From NCBI RefSeq assembly GCF_009882945.1, contig NZ_WTUY01000024.1, forward strand, positions 1-64,000: a DNA stretch of 64,000 nucleotides, read 5' to 3'. The DNA comes from Alcanivorax sp. DP30 (GTDB lineage Bacteria > Pseudomonadota > Gammaproteobacteria > Pseudomonadales > Alcanivoracaceae). A model generated the notes under the pieces. It ran no database searches and was not told the DNA's origin. It saw only the letters and a list, made by a program, of their open reading frames with translations. Positions 8,983-17,780 of the stretch are shown here, in pieces; position 1 is the first letter of the stretch; the number at the start of each line of letters is the position of its first letter. The translations under genes and the position numbers were made by a program.

Positions 8983-10038
8983 ATGTCGCTCAGAATGCGT
9001 GTCTTGGCTACCGGCTTCATGTTGCTGGCGGCGTCATTGGTGAATGCGGCTCCCCTGACGGTAGGCGTAAAGTCGTCGCCCCCATTCAGTTTTCTGAGCG
9101 GAGATCGCTGGGATGGTCTCAGTGTAGAACTGTGGGAGAACATGGCCGAGCAGGGTGGCCTGGAATACCGCTACCGGGTTTACCCGTCGGTGAGCGACAT
9201 GTTGGTGGCGGTGGAGCAGGGCCAGGTCGATATGGCCATTGGCGCCATCAGTGTCACCGCCGACCGGGAACGGCGTCTGGATTTCTCCCAGCCCATGTAT
9301 CGTGGTGGCTTGGGGATCACCACCCGCAGCGAGCCGGGTGGCTGGCTGGTGACCCTGCAAAGTCTGTTTTCCTGGAAGTTCTTCTCTGCCGTGCTGGCGC
9401 TGGTGCTGGTGTTGCTCATCGTCGGTGTGTTGATCTGGTTGTTCGAGCGGCGTCGTAACCCCGAACAGTTTGGCGGCTCAATGAGTGAAGGGATCGGCAG
9501 CGGCTTCTGGTGGTCTGCGGTCACCATGACCACGGTGGGTTATGGGGACAAGGCGCCGGTCAGCAGGGCGGGCCGGGCGTTGGGTCTGGTGTGGATGTTT
9601 GTCAGCATCATCACCATTTCCGGTTTCACGGCGGCCATTGCCTCCAGCGTTACCGTCAACCAGCTGCAGACCCGCATCAAGGGTGCGGCGGATCTTCCCA
9701 GAGTGAACGTGGGCAGTGTGGAAAATACCAGTGGTGCGCAGTGGCTGGCAGCGCAGGGGATTCAATTTCGGCCTTACAATAACCTTCAGCAGGCCATGCG
9801 TGCTGTGGCCCTGGGGGAGGTGGATGCGCTGGTGTCAGATGCGCCGGTAATGCGTTACATGATCCGGGACCGCGGTGACAAGAATCTGCTGGTTCTGCCC
9901 AACCTGATCCGCGAAGAAAGTTATGCTTTCGCCATGGCCAATGGCAGTCCCCTGCAGGAAACCGTCAACCGCGCCATGCTGGAAATGTTGCCCACCGAAC
10001 AATGGCGCATGATCCAGAACCGTTACCTGGGACAGTAA
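8983..10038 (+). CDS. GluR0-like ligand-gated potassium channel (SBP domain fused to pore)
   Basis: This 351-residue protein has a signal peptide, an extracytoplasmic solute-binding-protein family 3 fold split in two, and an ion pore inserted between the lobes. Lobe 1 (about 25-125) includes PLTVGVKSSPPFSF and DMAIGAISVTADRERRLDFSQP. A first membrane helix (about 130-155) is followed by a pore helix and the K+ selectivity filter TVGYGD at residues 184-189. A second helix (about 200-225) precedes lobe 2, which ends with ALVSDAPVMRYMI and a C-terminal helix. This is the layout of Synechocystis GluR0, a glutamate-gated K+ channel. The ligand here is unknown. ATG 8983 follows AAGGAGGG. Confidence 0.9.
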   Translation: MSLRMRVLATGFMLLAASLVNAAPLTVGVKSSPPFSFLSGDRWDGLSVELWENMAEQGGLEYRYRVYPSVSDMLVAVEQGQVDMAIGAISVTADRERRLDFSQPMYRGGLGITTRSEPGGWLVTLQSLFSWKFFSAVLALVLVLLIVGVLIWLFERRRNPEQFGGSMSEGIGSGFWWSAVTMTTVGYGDKAPVSRAGRALGLVWMFVSIITISGFTAAIASSVTVNQLQTRIKGAADLPRVNVGSVENTSGAQWLAAQGIQFRPYNNLQQAMRAVALGEVDALVSDAPVMRYMIRDRGDKNLLVLPNLIREESYAFAMANGSPLQETVNRAMLEMLPTEQWRMIQNRYLGQ

Positions 10039-10042
10039 GAAT

Positions 10043-10160
10043 AGCTGCGAGCTTCGAGCTATGAGCTTTGAGGAAAAGAAAGGGCAAACCCCTTGTGCCC
10101 TTTCAATGGGCGGTTTTACTCTTTAACGCTTGTAGCTTGTAGCTTGTAGCTTGTAGCTGA
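10043..10160. repeat. Inverted arrays of AGCTNNN heptamers around a terminator
   Basis: Four degenerate heptamers (AGCTGCG, AGCTTCG, AGCTATG, AGCTTTG) lie at 10043-10070 and five TGTAGCT-type units in opposite sense at 10128-10160. The arrays could pair in RNA. They enclose a separate perfect hairpin at 10078-10104. The unit is the same as in the array at 1-55. Confidence 0.8.
10078..10106. terminator. Hairpin between convergent channel and thioesterase genes
   Basis: The 9-bp perfect stem GAAAGGGCA / TGCCCTTTC has a 9-base loop and lies between two convergent genes, so it can act as a terminator for either. The T-run is short. Confidence 0.6.
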
Positions 10161-10163
10161 TAG

Positions 10164-10598
10164 CTAGTCCTTTAGCGTCAGGATCGATTTGGTCACCGAG
10201 CCGGTGGCAATCAGGCGCTCTTCGCCGTCCTTATTCACGGCGTAGGCTTCCGCACGCATGGCAGCCAGAGTGCGACCGATGCGGTCCGCCTTGCCACGCA
10301 AAATCACGCTTTCCCCTTTCTGCGCGGCGCGCAGTACGCTGTTGTGGGTTTCCACCGTTACCGGCGCCTGGTTATCTTGCAGGCTCGGCACCGCCGCAAA
10401 GAAACAGGCCACGTCCATCAGCGCATAAAGAATACCGCCGTGCAGGGCGCCCAACGGATTGGCGGTGAAATCATTCACCTGAAAGCGCAGCTCACTGGTG
10501 CCTTCCCCGGCGTGCAGCAGTTCCAGCTCGCAGGCGCGGTGCAGGGGGTGGGCAAGGACTTCATCGCGGGCAACATCCAGGCGGCTCATGGCAGTCAT
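10164..10598 (-). CDS. PaaI-family hotdog acyl-CoA thioesterase
   Basis: This 144-residue protein is a single hotdog-fold domain of the PaaI/YbgC-like group, which hydrolyse acyl- or aryl-CoA thioesters. The signature HGGILYALMDVACFF (about residues 53-68) carries the conserved HGG and catalytic-helix Asp. The strand VETHNSVLRAAQKGESVILRGKADRIGRTLAAMRAEAY is typical of the fold. Substrate cannot be told from the sequence. Two ATG codons three residues apart (10598 and 10589) are possible starts. It is a single gene convergent with the channel gene. Confidence 0.88.
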   Translation of the reverse strand: MTAMSRLDVARDEVLAHPLHRACELELLHAGEGTSELRFQVNDFTANPLGALHGGILYALMDVACFFAAVPSLQDNQAPVTVETHNSVLRAAQKGESVILRGKADRIGRTLAAMRAEAYAVNKDGEERLIATGSVTKSILTLKD

Positions 10599-10731
10599 TC
10601 TCGTCGGTTGGCTTGAACGGACGCTACTTTGCCTGTGGCCGGAGGGGAAGTGAATGACCGCAGGGAACGTTACGGTTTGACTGCGGTCTCAATAATTCGC
10701 AGGATAGCCCCTCGACACTGTTGGCGGTTTC

Positions 10732-11028
10732 ATGAAATCACTGGTCTGGACATTGCTGCTGGTCATCTGCACTCATGTGCTGGTGCTCGATGCGGTGCAT
10801 CATGAACATGATGCAGCGGGCGGCTATGCACAGGCCGAGCAGGCAGAGCCCGCTCACCAGGACGTGCTCGATCAAGGCAGTGAACATTGCTGCCAGTGCC
10901 ACGGTTTCATGACCGGCGTGGATTGCGCGCCGGCACGACAACCGGCCCCGTCGTCCATCCGTCTGGCTTTCCTGCCCCATCTCCCGGACACTCCGCCGGA
11001 ATCCTTGTACCGCCCTCCCATCGCCTGA
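10732..11028 (+). CDS. CzcI-like small His/Cys-rich periplasmic protein
   Basis: This 98-residue protein has an N-terminal signal-like helix (MKSLVWTLLLVICTHVLVLDA) followed by a short metal-binding-looking stretch: HHEHDAAG, AHQDVLD and SEHCCQCHG. Size, His/Cys clusters and position directly upstream of czcC match CzcI, the small first gene of the Cupriavidus czcICBA operon, thought to modulate metal-efflux expression. This rests on position and composition rather than an alignment. The ribosome site is weak. It most likely shares a transcript with the following czcCBA-type genes. Confidence 0.6.
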   Translation: MKSLVWTLLLVICTHVLVLDAVHHEHDAAGGYAQAEQAEPAHQDVLDQGSEHCCQCHGFMTGVDCAPARQPAPSSIRLAFLPHLPDTPPESLYRPPIA

Positions 11029-11117
11029 TCTTTCTCGCGTTTCCTTGCAGCGTTGAGCCCTGTTTTCAGCATGGCCCCGTTGCGATTCATCGTGTCTGAA
11101 ATATCAGGAGACTTCCC

Positions 11118-12365
11118 ATGGGAAGCCATCATCTCGTGCGTGTCAGCGTGTTGCTGGCCGTGCTGTGCGGCGGGCCACAGGCCGCCGTTGCCGCTCCGTC
11201 AGCAGGGGCGGATACCACCGAATGGGCGCAGTGGGTGCGCCAACAGGTGCGCCAGTTGCCTGCCAGCCGTGCCATCACCGCCCGCCAGGAACAATGGCTG
11301 GCAGAAAGCCGCAAGGCGGAGCAACCGCTCTATAACCCCAATCTGAACATCGGTTATGAAGACAGCGTCGATGTGACCCAAACCGTTGGACTCAGCCAGA
11401 CCCTGGACTGGTCCGGCAAGGCACGGGCCAGTCGCGATGTGGCCTCGTTGCGTACTGCCCTGGCGGATCTTCGCGCACAAAAGGCCCGTGCCGATCTGCT
11501 CGCGCAATCCCTCAGTGCGTTGATCGCCTACCACGCAGCCCAGGCACGTTTGCAAGCCGCACGCCAGCAGGAGCAACAGCTCATGGAGCTGGCGGACCTG
11601 ATGCGTCGGCGTCAGAAGGCCGGTGACGTGGGGCAGGTCGATGCCCGCCTGTCCCTGCTGTCCGTGGGGCAGGCCCAGCAAGCCCTGGCCGAAGCCGAAG
11701 CCGCATCCACCCGTGCACAAACCCGCCTGCGGGAAAGCATGGCGTTGTCGTCCCCAGCGTATCCGTTGCCCAGCCAGCTCCTCGCTATGGATGCGTTGTT
11801 GCAGGCCCGCGTCGACGATGCGCTGGCGAACAACTTCGACCTGCAACTGGCCGAGCAGCAACTGGCCCTGGCCGAGCAGGGCGTCACCCTGGCTGACAAG
11901 CAGCGCAACAGTGATCCCTCGCTCGGGGTGTACGTGGGCAAGGAGGGTGACGAAAACATGTGGGGGGTGGATCTCAGCCTGCCGCTGAAATTCTTCAATA
12001 CCGACAAACCCGCCTACCAGCAGGCCATGGCAGACAGCGATGCCCAGCGCGCCCTGCTGGAGAAAACCCGCAACGACATTCGTGCGCGCCTGCAAGGTGC
12101 TCTCGACAATGCACAGCAGCAACAACAGCGCTGGCAAGGCTGGCAGCAACTGGCCGCCACCTCACTGGATGACAATGACGCCTTGCTGAAACGGGTCTGG
12201 CAACAGGGCGAGCTCACCACCCAGAGCTATCTGCTGGCACTCAACCAAAGCCTCGACACCCGCCTGTCCGGCATCGCCCTGCGCGAAGCCTCGCAACAGG
12301 CCTGGATCGAATGGCTCCAGCAAAGCGCCCAGCTGGATGACTGGCTGAATAGCCTCGCTAACTAA
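11118..12365 (+). CDS. czcC: CzcC-type outer-membrane efflux channel
   Basis: This 415-residue protein is a TolC/OEP-family outer-membrane factor that forms the exit duct of a tripartite metal pump. It has a signal peptide (LLAVLCGGPQAAVA) and two alpha-helical OEP repeats, with the typical heptad-rich helices (QARLQAARQQEQQLMELAD, QQLALAEQGVTLADKQR), an NPNLNIGYEDS beta segment, and the mid-protein VYVGKEGDENMWGVDLSLPL strand. ATG 11118 follows AGGAG by about 7 bases. It is the first large gene of the CBA operon, separated from czcB by a REP pair. Confidence 0.87.
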   Translation: MGSHHLVRVSVLLAVLCGGPQAAVAAPSAGADTTEWAQWVRQQVRQLPASRAITARQEQWLAESRKAEQPLYNPNLNIGYEDSVDVTQTVGLSQTLDWSGKARASRDVASLRTALADLRAQKARADLLAQSLSALIAYHAAQARLQAARQQEQQLMELADLMRRRQKAGDVGQVDARLSLLSVGQAQQALAEAEAASTRAQTRLRESMALSSPAYPLPSQLLAMDALLQARVDDALANNFDLQLAEQQLALAEQGVTLADKQRNSDPSLGVYVGKEGDENMWGVDLSLPLKFFNTDKPAYQQAMADSDAQRALLEKTRNDIRARLQGALDNAQQQQQRWQGWQQLAATSLDDNDALLKRVWQQGELTTQSYLLALNQSLDTRLSGIALREASQQAWIEWLQQSAQLDDWLNSLAN

Positions 12366-12375
12366 CAATGCCTCT

Positions 12376-12454
12376 GTAGGAGCACCTCTCGAGGTGCGAA
12401 AGGTTTAGGCACGGAGCCTGTGCAACGGCTTCGCGCCGCGAGCGACGCTCCTAC
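12376..12454. repeat. Facing REP pair inside the czc operon
   Basis: A REP at 12376-12399 carries a perfect hairpin GCACCTC-TC-GAGGTGC after GTAGGAG. A different REP subtype lies reversed at 12431-12454. They occupy the czcC-czcB gap and could stabilise or attenuate the operon mRNA. Confidence 0.75.
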
Positions 12455-12474
12455 AAAAAAAATGGAAATTTTTT

Positions 12475-13737
12475 ATGAAAACCAAAATGAAATTTCAAAA
12501 AACGCCGCTGGCCATTGCGCTGCTGGCCACCCTGTCTTTTCCCGTCTGGGCAGAAGACGAGCACGGCCATGATCATGAGGCTGCGACTGCGAAAAGCGAA
12601 TCCCATGGGCAAGAATCCCATGACGATCATGACAGCCACGATGACCATGAAGTCGATGAAGTCGATGAAGGTAACGAGGCAACCGCGCACAATCATGAAG
12701 CCGAACACGGCGGGCACGACGATGAAGAAACCGGCCTGCAACTGACGCCGGAACAGCGAGCCATGCTCAACCTGCAAGTCATCACCCTGCAGCCACAAAC
12801 CAACGCCACGCAAACCCTCACCGTGCCGGCGGAGATCACCAGCAACCAGTACCGTACCTGGGTGGTGCCGGTGCGCATCGATTCCCAGGTGCAATCGCGA
12901 AGCGCCACCCTGGGTCAGCACCTGAACAAGGGTGAGCCCATTGCCACCCTGTTCAGCCCGGCCATGGCACAACTGCAAAGTGATTTGCAGGTGGCCGCCG
13001 ATGCCTGGCGACGGGTGAATAATCTGGGCCGTCGCACCGTGGGCAATCAGCGTTATCTGGATGCCCAGGGGCAGTACCAGTCCCTGCGCGCCCGCGCCAA
13101 AGGCTACGGCCTGGATGATGACGCCATTGCCGCCATTGAAAATGGCAAGAGTGAAAAGGGTGTCTACACCCTCACCGCCCCGGACGATGGCCTGGTGCTG
13201 GAAGATGCCTTCCAGCAAGGCCAGTGGCTCACCGCCGGCAGTTCCCTGGTCACGTTGGTGGATGAATCCGAACTCTGGGCGGAAGCGGCCCTGCCACCCA
13301 GCCCCGGCCTGCACATTGCCACGGGCACCCCGGCCAAGGTGATCATTGGCGAAACGCAAGTGGCCGGGGAAGTGATCCAGTCCGGCCACCGGCTCAATCC
13401 CGTCACCCGCACCCTGTCCGTGCGCGTGGCTATTCCCAATGCCGGCCACCTGCTGCACCCGGGCATGTTCGCCGATGTGGCGTTGTCGTTAGCCGCACCG
13501 GAGAACGCGCTCACCGTCCCGGAAGAAGCGCTGACCCGAAGCTCCGATGGGGATTGGCAGTTGTTCGTGGAAGAAGCGCCGGGCCATTACGCGCCCATGG
13601 AAATCCAGCTCAACGGCCAACTGGAAAACCGTCGCATCGTCACCGGCATCGAGGCAGGCACGCGAGTCGTCACCCGCGGTGCCTTTTTCCTGGCCAGCGA
13701 AATGGCCAAGTCCGGCTTCGACATCCACAACCATTGA
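12475..13737 (+). CDS. czcB: CzcB-type periplasmic adaptor of a heavy-metal RND pump
   Basis: This 420-residue membrane-fusion protein follows a signal peptide (LAIALLATLSFPVWA) with a strikingly His/Asp/Glu-rich stretch at about residues 24-88 (EHGHDHE, SHGQESHDDHDSHDDH, HNHEAEHGGHDDEE), a feature of CzcB adaptors that probably capture Zn, Co or Cd ions. The rest has the barrel-sandwich hybrid (LGQHLNKGEPIATLFSP; TAPDDGLVLEDAFQQGQWL), an alpha-hairpin and beta domains. ATG 12475 has only a weak purine-rich site. Metal specificity cannot be proven from the sequence. Confidence 0.9.
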   Translation: MKTKMKFQKTPLAIALLATLSFPVWAEDEHGHDHEAATAKSESHGQESHDDHDSHDDHEVDEVDEGNEATAHNHEAEHGGHDDEETGLQLTPEQRAMLNLQVITLQPQTNATQTLTVPAEITSNQYRTWVVPVRIDSQVQSRSATLGQHLNKGEPIATLFSPAMAQLQSDLQVAADAWRRVNNLGRRTVGNQRYLDAQGQYQSLRARAKGYGLDDDAIAAIENGKSEKGVYTLTAPDDGLVLEDAFQQGQWLTAGSSLVTLVDESELWAEAALPPSPGLHIATGTPAKVIIGETQVAGEVIQSGHRLNPVTRTLSVRVAIPNAGHLLHPGMFADVALSLAAPENALTVPEEALTRSSDGDWQLFVEEAPGHYAPMEIQLNGQLENRRIVTGIEAGTRVVTRGAFFLASEMAKSGFDIHNH

Positions 13738-13932
13738 AGAGCCTGTCGGCACTCTCCCGATCACTGAGACAGCTGCGCTGTCCCTTCGGGATGCGACCAA
13801 CTATCCGTCCAGGCGGTGTTGCTCGTCGCTCATTGGGCGTTGCCCAACCACGCTCCTCGCGCCTTGCCTGGCCAGATATTTGGCCTGCATCTCAGCGACC
13901 GGGAGAGCACCGACAGACTCCAGGAGTCCACC

Positions 13933-16900
13933 ATGTTTAATCGCATTGTCGATTGGGCGGTGACCAACCGTCTGATTGTGTTGTTGCTGCTGGTGATCAC
14001 CCTCGGTGTGATCGGCTGGCAATTGCCCAACCTGAAACTGGATGCCTTCCCGGACGTGACCAACGTCCAGGTACAAGTGAATACCGAAGCGGAAGGTCTG
14101 GCCGCCGAAGAGGTGGAGCAGCTGATCACCTACCCCATCGAGGCGGTGATGTACGCGCTGCCCCAGGTGGCCGAGGTACGCTCCATTTCCAAGACCGGCC
14201 TGTCCATCGTCACCGTGGTGTTCGAGGAGGGCACGGATATCTACTTCGCCCGTCAACTGGTGTTCGAACGGCTGCAGGCAGCGCGGGAAGATATTCCCGA
14301 GGGCGTGGGCACCCCGGAAATGGGCCCCAACACCTCCGGGCTTGGTCAGGTCTATCAATACCTGCTCACCGCCCAACCCGGCTCCGGCATCGATGCCATG
14401 CAACTGCGCAGTCTTAACGACTGGGTGGTGAAGCTGTTGCTGATGCCGGTGGGCGGCGTCACCGATGTGCTCAGCTACGGCGGCGACGTGCGCCAGTATC
14501 AGGTGAACGTGAACCCCACCCGCTTGCTGGCCTACGACCTGACGCTGCAACAGGTCATGGATGCCATCGCCGCCAACAACCGCAACGCCGGCGGCTGGTA
14601 TCTTGATCGCGGCGCCGAGCAGCTGGTCATTCGCGGCATGGGCTGGGTAGGTAGCGGCGAGCAGGGGCTCGGCGACATTGCCGCCATCCCCCTCAAGGAA
14701 GTGGACGGCACCCAGGTGCGCGTCAGCGATGTGGCCAAGGTGGAGTTCGGAGGCGAGATCCGTCAGGGCGCGCTCACCATGACCCGCCGCGATGCCAACG
14801 GCGAACCGGAAGCGTTGGGCGAAGTGGTGGCGGGCATCGTGCTCAAGCGCATGGGCGCCAACACCAAGGCCACCATCGATGGCATCAAGGATCGCGAAGC
14901 GCGTATCCGTCAGGCCCTGCCGGACGGAGTGGAATTCCAGGTGTTCTACGACCAGGCCGACCTGGTGGAAAAAGCCGTGGGCACAGTCGTCACCGCCTTG
15001 CTGCTGGCCTTTGTGTTTATCGTTATCGTGCTGGCGCTGTTCCTCATGAATCTGCGCGCCACGGCCCTGGTGCTGTTGTCCATTCCCCTGTCCATTGGCC
15101 TGGCGCTACTGGTCATGGCCAGCTTGGACATGTCCGCCAACCTCATGTCCCTGGGCGGCCTGGCCGTGGCCATCGGCATGCTGGTGGATGGCTCCGTGGT
15201 GATGGTGGAAAACATCTTCAAACACCTGAGCCGGGTAGAGGGAAGCCATGATCAGCCGGGCGGCATCGCCCTGCGCGTGAAAGACGCCGCCCAGGAAGTG
15301 GCCCGCCCGGTGTTCTTCGCCGCCAGCATTATTCTGGTGGTGTTCATGCCCCTGTTCGCTTTCGAAGGGGTGGAAGCAAAAATGTTCGTGCCCATGGCCA
15401 TCAGCATCATGCTCGCCATGGCCGCCGCCGTGCTGGTGGCGTTGATCGTGGTGCCGGCTCTGGCAGGCTTCCTGTTCCGCCACGGGGTGGAAGACAAACC
15501 CAACCGGCTGATGCAGTGGCTGGAAGCCCGCTACCGGGCCGTGCTGGCCAAGGCCATGCAGGCGCGCAAAGTCGTCATCGGCGGCGCGGTAGGGCTGTTC
15601 GCCCTGGCGCTGGCCACCACGCCTTTTATCGGCACCGAGTTCGTACCGGTACTGGAAGAAGGCACCCTGGCCCTGCGCGTCACCCTGGCCCCATCCTCCA
15701 GCCTCGATACCGCGTTAGCCGTGGGGGAAAAACTGGAACAGGAAATCATGACCTTCCCGGAAGTCACCTATGCACTCAGCCGGGTAGGGCGCGCGGAAAT
15801 CGGTGGCGACCCGGAGCCGGTGAGCAACGTGGAAATCTACATCGGCCTCAAGCCGGTGAGTGAATGGGAAAGCGCCAGCAATCGCCTCGAGTTGCAGGAA
15901 AAAATTCAGCAAAAACTCGATGTGCATCCGGGCCTGTTGCTCAACTTTTCCCAGCCCATCGCCATGCGCGTGGATGAACTGCTCTCCGGCGTCAAAGCCC
16001 AGCTGGCCATCAAGCTGTTCGGCCCGGATCTCGCCGTGCTTCAGGAAAAAGGCGAGGCCATCACCCAGGCCGTGAAAGCCGTGGACGGTGCCACCGACGT
16101 GCAACTGGAACAGATCGCCGGGGAAGCCCAACTGGTGGTCACCCCGGATCGCAACGCCCTCAGCCGCTATGGGCTCAGCGTCAATCAAGTCATGGATCTG
16201 GTCAGCAACGGCCTGGGCGGCGGCAGTGCCGGGCAGGTGATCAACGGCAACGAACGCTACGACATCTACGTGCGCCTGGAACAAAACGCCCGCAACAACG
16301 CCGAAGCCATCCGCAACCTGCGCCTGAAAGCCGCCGACGGTGCCTGGGTGCGCCTCATGGAGGTGGCGGATGTATCCCTGGTGTCCGGCCCGCCGCAAAT
16401 CAGCCGCGACGACGTGCAGCGCCGCGTGGTGATCCAGGCCAACGTGGCCGGTCGCGACATGGGTTCCGTAGTGGCCGACATTCAAAGCGCCATCGATACC
16501 GAGGTGGACCTGCCCGCCGGCTACAGCGTGGACATCGGCGGCCAATACGAAAACCAGCAGCGCGCCCAGCAACGCCTGGCCATGGTGGTCCCCGTGGCCG
16601 TGGGGCTCATCGCCCTGTTGCTCTACTTCGCCTTCGGCTCCGTGGCCCAGGCCGCCCTGATCCTGGTCAACGTGCCCCTGGCCCTCATCGGCGGCATCCT
16701 CGCCCTGGCGATCAGCGGCCAGTACCTGTCCGTGCCCAGTTCCGTGGGCTTTATCACTCTGTTCGGGGTGGCGGTGCTGAATGGGGTGGTGATGGTGGAA
16801 GCCATCAATCATCGCCTGCGCGATGGCGAAGCGCTGGAGACGGCGATCTTTGAAGGCGCGGTGTCGCGCCTGCGCCCGGTACTGATGACGGCGCTCACTT

Positions 16901-17064
16901 CCATGCTGGGGTTGATTCCCATGTTGTTGGCAACTGGGGTGGGCAGTGAAGTGCAGCGGCCATTGGCAGTGGTGATTGTGGGAGGGCTGGTGTCGGCCAC
17001 GGCGTTGACCTTGTTGGTGTTGCCGAGTCTTTATGGGGTGTTTGACGCACGGCGTAAGACCTGA
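13933..17064 (+). CDS. czcA: CzcA/CusA-family heavy-metal efflux RND permease
   Basis: The 1043-residue protein is the proton-driven inner-membrane pump of the CBA complex. It opens MFNRIVDWAVTNRLIVLLL and carries the HME hallmark DVTNVQVQVNTEAEG. The TM4 motif is LAVAIGMLVDGSVVMVEN with one acidic residue at Asp419. Classical CzcA has DFG before this motif, whereas CusA has a layout closer to the one here, so the metal (Zn/Co/Cd versus Cu/Ag) is open. The His-rich CzcB favours divalent metals. ATG 13933 follows CAGGAG. The 195-base gap after czcB shows nothing obvious. No metal-responsive regulator gene is nearby. Confidence 0.9.
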   Translation: MFNRIVDWAVTNRLIVLLLLVITLGVIGWQLPNLKLDAFPDVTNVQVQVNTEAEGLAAEEVEQLITYPIEAVMYALPQVAEVRSISKTGLSIVTVVFEEGTDIYFARQLVFERLQAAREDIPEGVGTPEMGPNTSGLGQVYQYLLTAQPGSGIDAMQLRSLNDWVVKLLLMPVGGVTDVLSYGGDVRQYQVNVNPTRLLAYDLTLQQVMDAIAANNRNAGGWYLDRGAEQLVIRGMGWVGSGEQGLGDIAAIPLKEVDGTQVRVSDVAKVEFGGEIRQGALTMTRRDANGEPEALGEVVAGIVLKRMGANTKATIDGIKDREARIRQALPDGVEFQVFYDQADLVEKAVGTVVTALLLAFVFIVIVLALFLMNLRATALVLLSIPLSIGLALLVMASLDMSANLMSLGGLAVAIGMLVDGSVVMVENIFKHLSRVEGSHDQPGGIALRVKDAAQEVARPVFFAASIILVVFMPLFAFEGVEAKMFVPMAISIMLAMAAAVLVALIVVPALAGFLFRHGVEDKPNRLMQWLEARYRAVLAKAMQARKVVIGGAVGLFALALATTPFIGTEFVPVLEEGTLALRVTLAPSSSLDTALAVGEKLEQEIMTFPEVTYALSRVGRAEIGGDPEPVSNVEIYIGLKPVSEWESASNRLELQEKIQQKLDVHPGLLLNFSQPIAMRVDELLSGVKAQLAIKLFGPDLAVLQEKGEAITQAVKAVDGATDVQLEQIAGEAQLVVTPDRNALSRYGLSVNQVMDLVSNGLGGGSAGQVINGNERYDIYVRLEQNARNNAEAIRNLRLKAADGAWVRLMEVADVSLVSGPPQISRDDVQRRVVIQANVAGRDMGSVVADIQSAIDTEVDLPAGYSVDIGGQYENQQRAQQRLAMVVPVAVGLIALLLYFAFGSVAQAALILVNVPLALIGGILALAISGQYLSVPSSVGFITLFGVAVLNGVVMVEAINHRLRDGEALETAIFEGAVSRLRPVLMTALTSMLGLIPMLLATGVGSEVQRPLAVVIVGGLVSATALTLLVLPSLYGVFDARRKT

Positions 17065-17747
17065 CCCCGATATCCCGGTTGGCCTGTAGGAGATCCAGCT
17101 TGCTGGACGAATGCGGAGGTGATCGTGGTTCCTGCCTGTATGGCAAGTTGCCTGGCTGGGATTTTATCGCACCGATAACCGTGCTTGTCCTCGCCGGACG
17201 GGCCCAAAGGGGTGCTACGCGGCACCCCTCTGGACTCCCCCGCGCCCCGACTCCGTTCGGCCTGCTCCGCAGGCACACTCCGGTACTCGCCCTGTGACGG
17301 ACGCAAAAAAGACTCGCTCCGCTCAGACAGGTTTTTTGCTCTACGCCGTCAGATCCTTCCGTTCCTCGACTCACTCTAACGGGGAAGGTGCCGTGCTGAT
17401 GGCATTGGCGTTCTTTATCGCGCAAACGCTCAATGTTGCTGTAGGAGCTTGCCTGCAAGCGATCCATGGCGACCGTTTTTCACCCGCGCGCACGTTGAAT
17501 TTGTAGGATATGGCTTACAGAAATTTGTAAGTGGCTGAGATAAGGTGGGTTTTCAGAAAAGCGGATGCAAGAAAAGTCCGAGTAAAAATTCCTGTTCAAC
17601 ACGCAAGTGCAAGAAAAATCTGTTGAGAGTGATTTCTGCTTGTAGGGCAAGTCACTGATTGGTAGACAGTTTGTTGGGGTGTTTGGGGTAGGGTAAATCG
17701 GGGATATACAGCAAAGTGATATATCGCATCTGCAATTGAATAAACTG
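17065..17747. other. 680-bp gene-free border with REPs, ending at the integron-like cassette
   Basis: No gene is supported here. REP hairpins lie at 17086-17110 (GTAGGAG then TCCAGC-TT-GCTGGA) and 17441-17462 (same subtype as at 115). A GC-rich stem AGGGGTGC / GGCACCCCT lies at about 17208-17230. Base composition shifts from GC-rich to AT-rich near 17500, about 250 bases before the cassette boundary at 17747/17748. Confidence 0.65.
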
Positions 17748-17780
17748 TTATAAGCCCTGACCCTTGGCGATGGAGAACGA

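Noticed and set aside
11199-12149. 316-codon open frame opposite czcC
   Set aside because: Antisense of a well-matched outer-membrane efflux gene; no start signals or motifs.
15715-16812. 365-codon open frame opposite czcA
   Set aside because: His-rich antisense translation; no ribosome site; the sense strand encodes a complete HME pump.
17294-17506. Small frames in the gap between czcA and the cassette
   Set aside because: They overlap REP hairpins and GC stems and have no ribosome sites or recognisable products.
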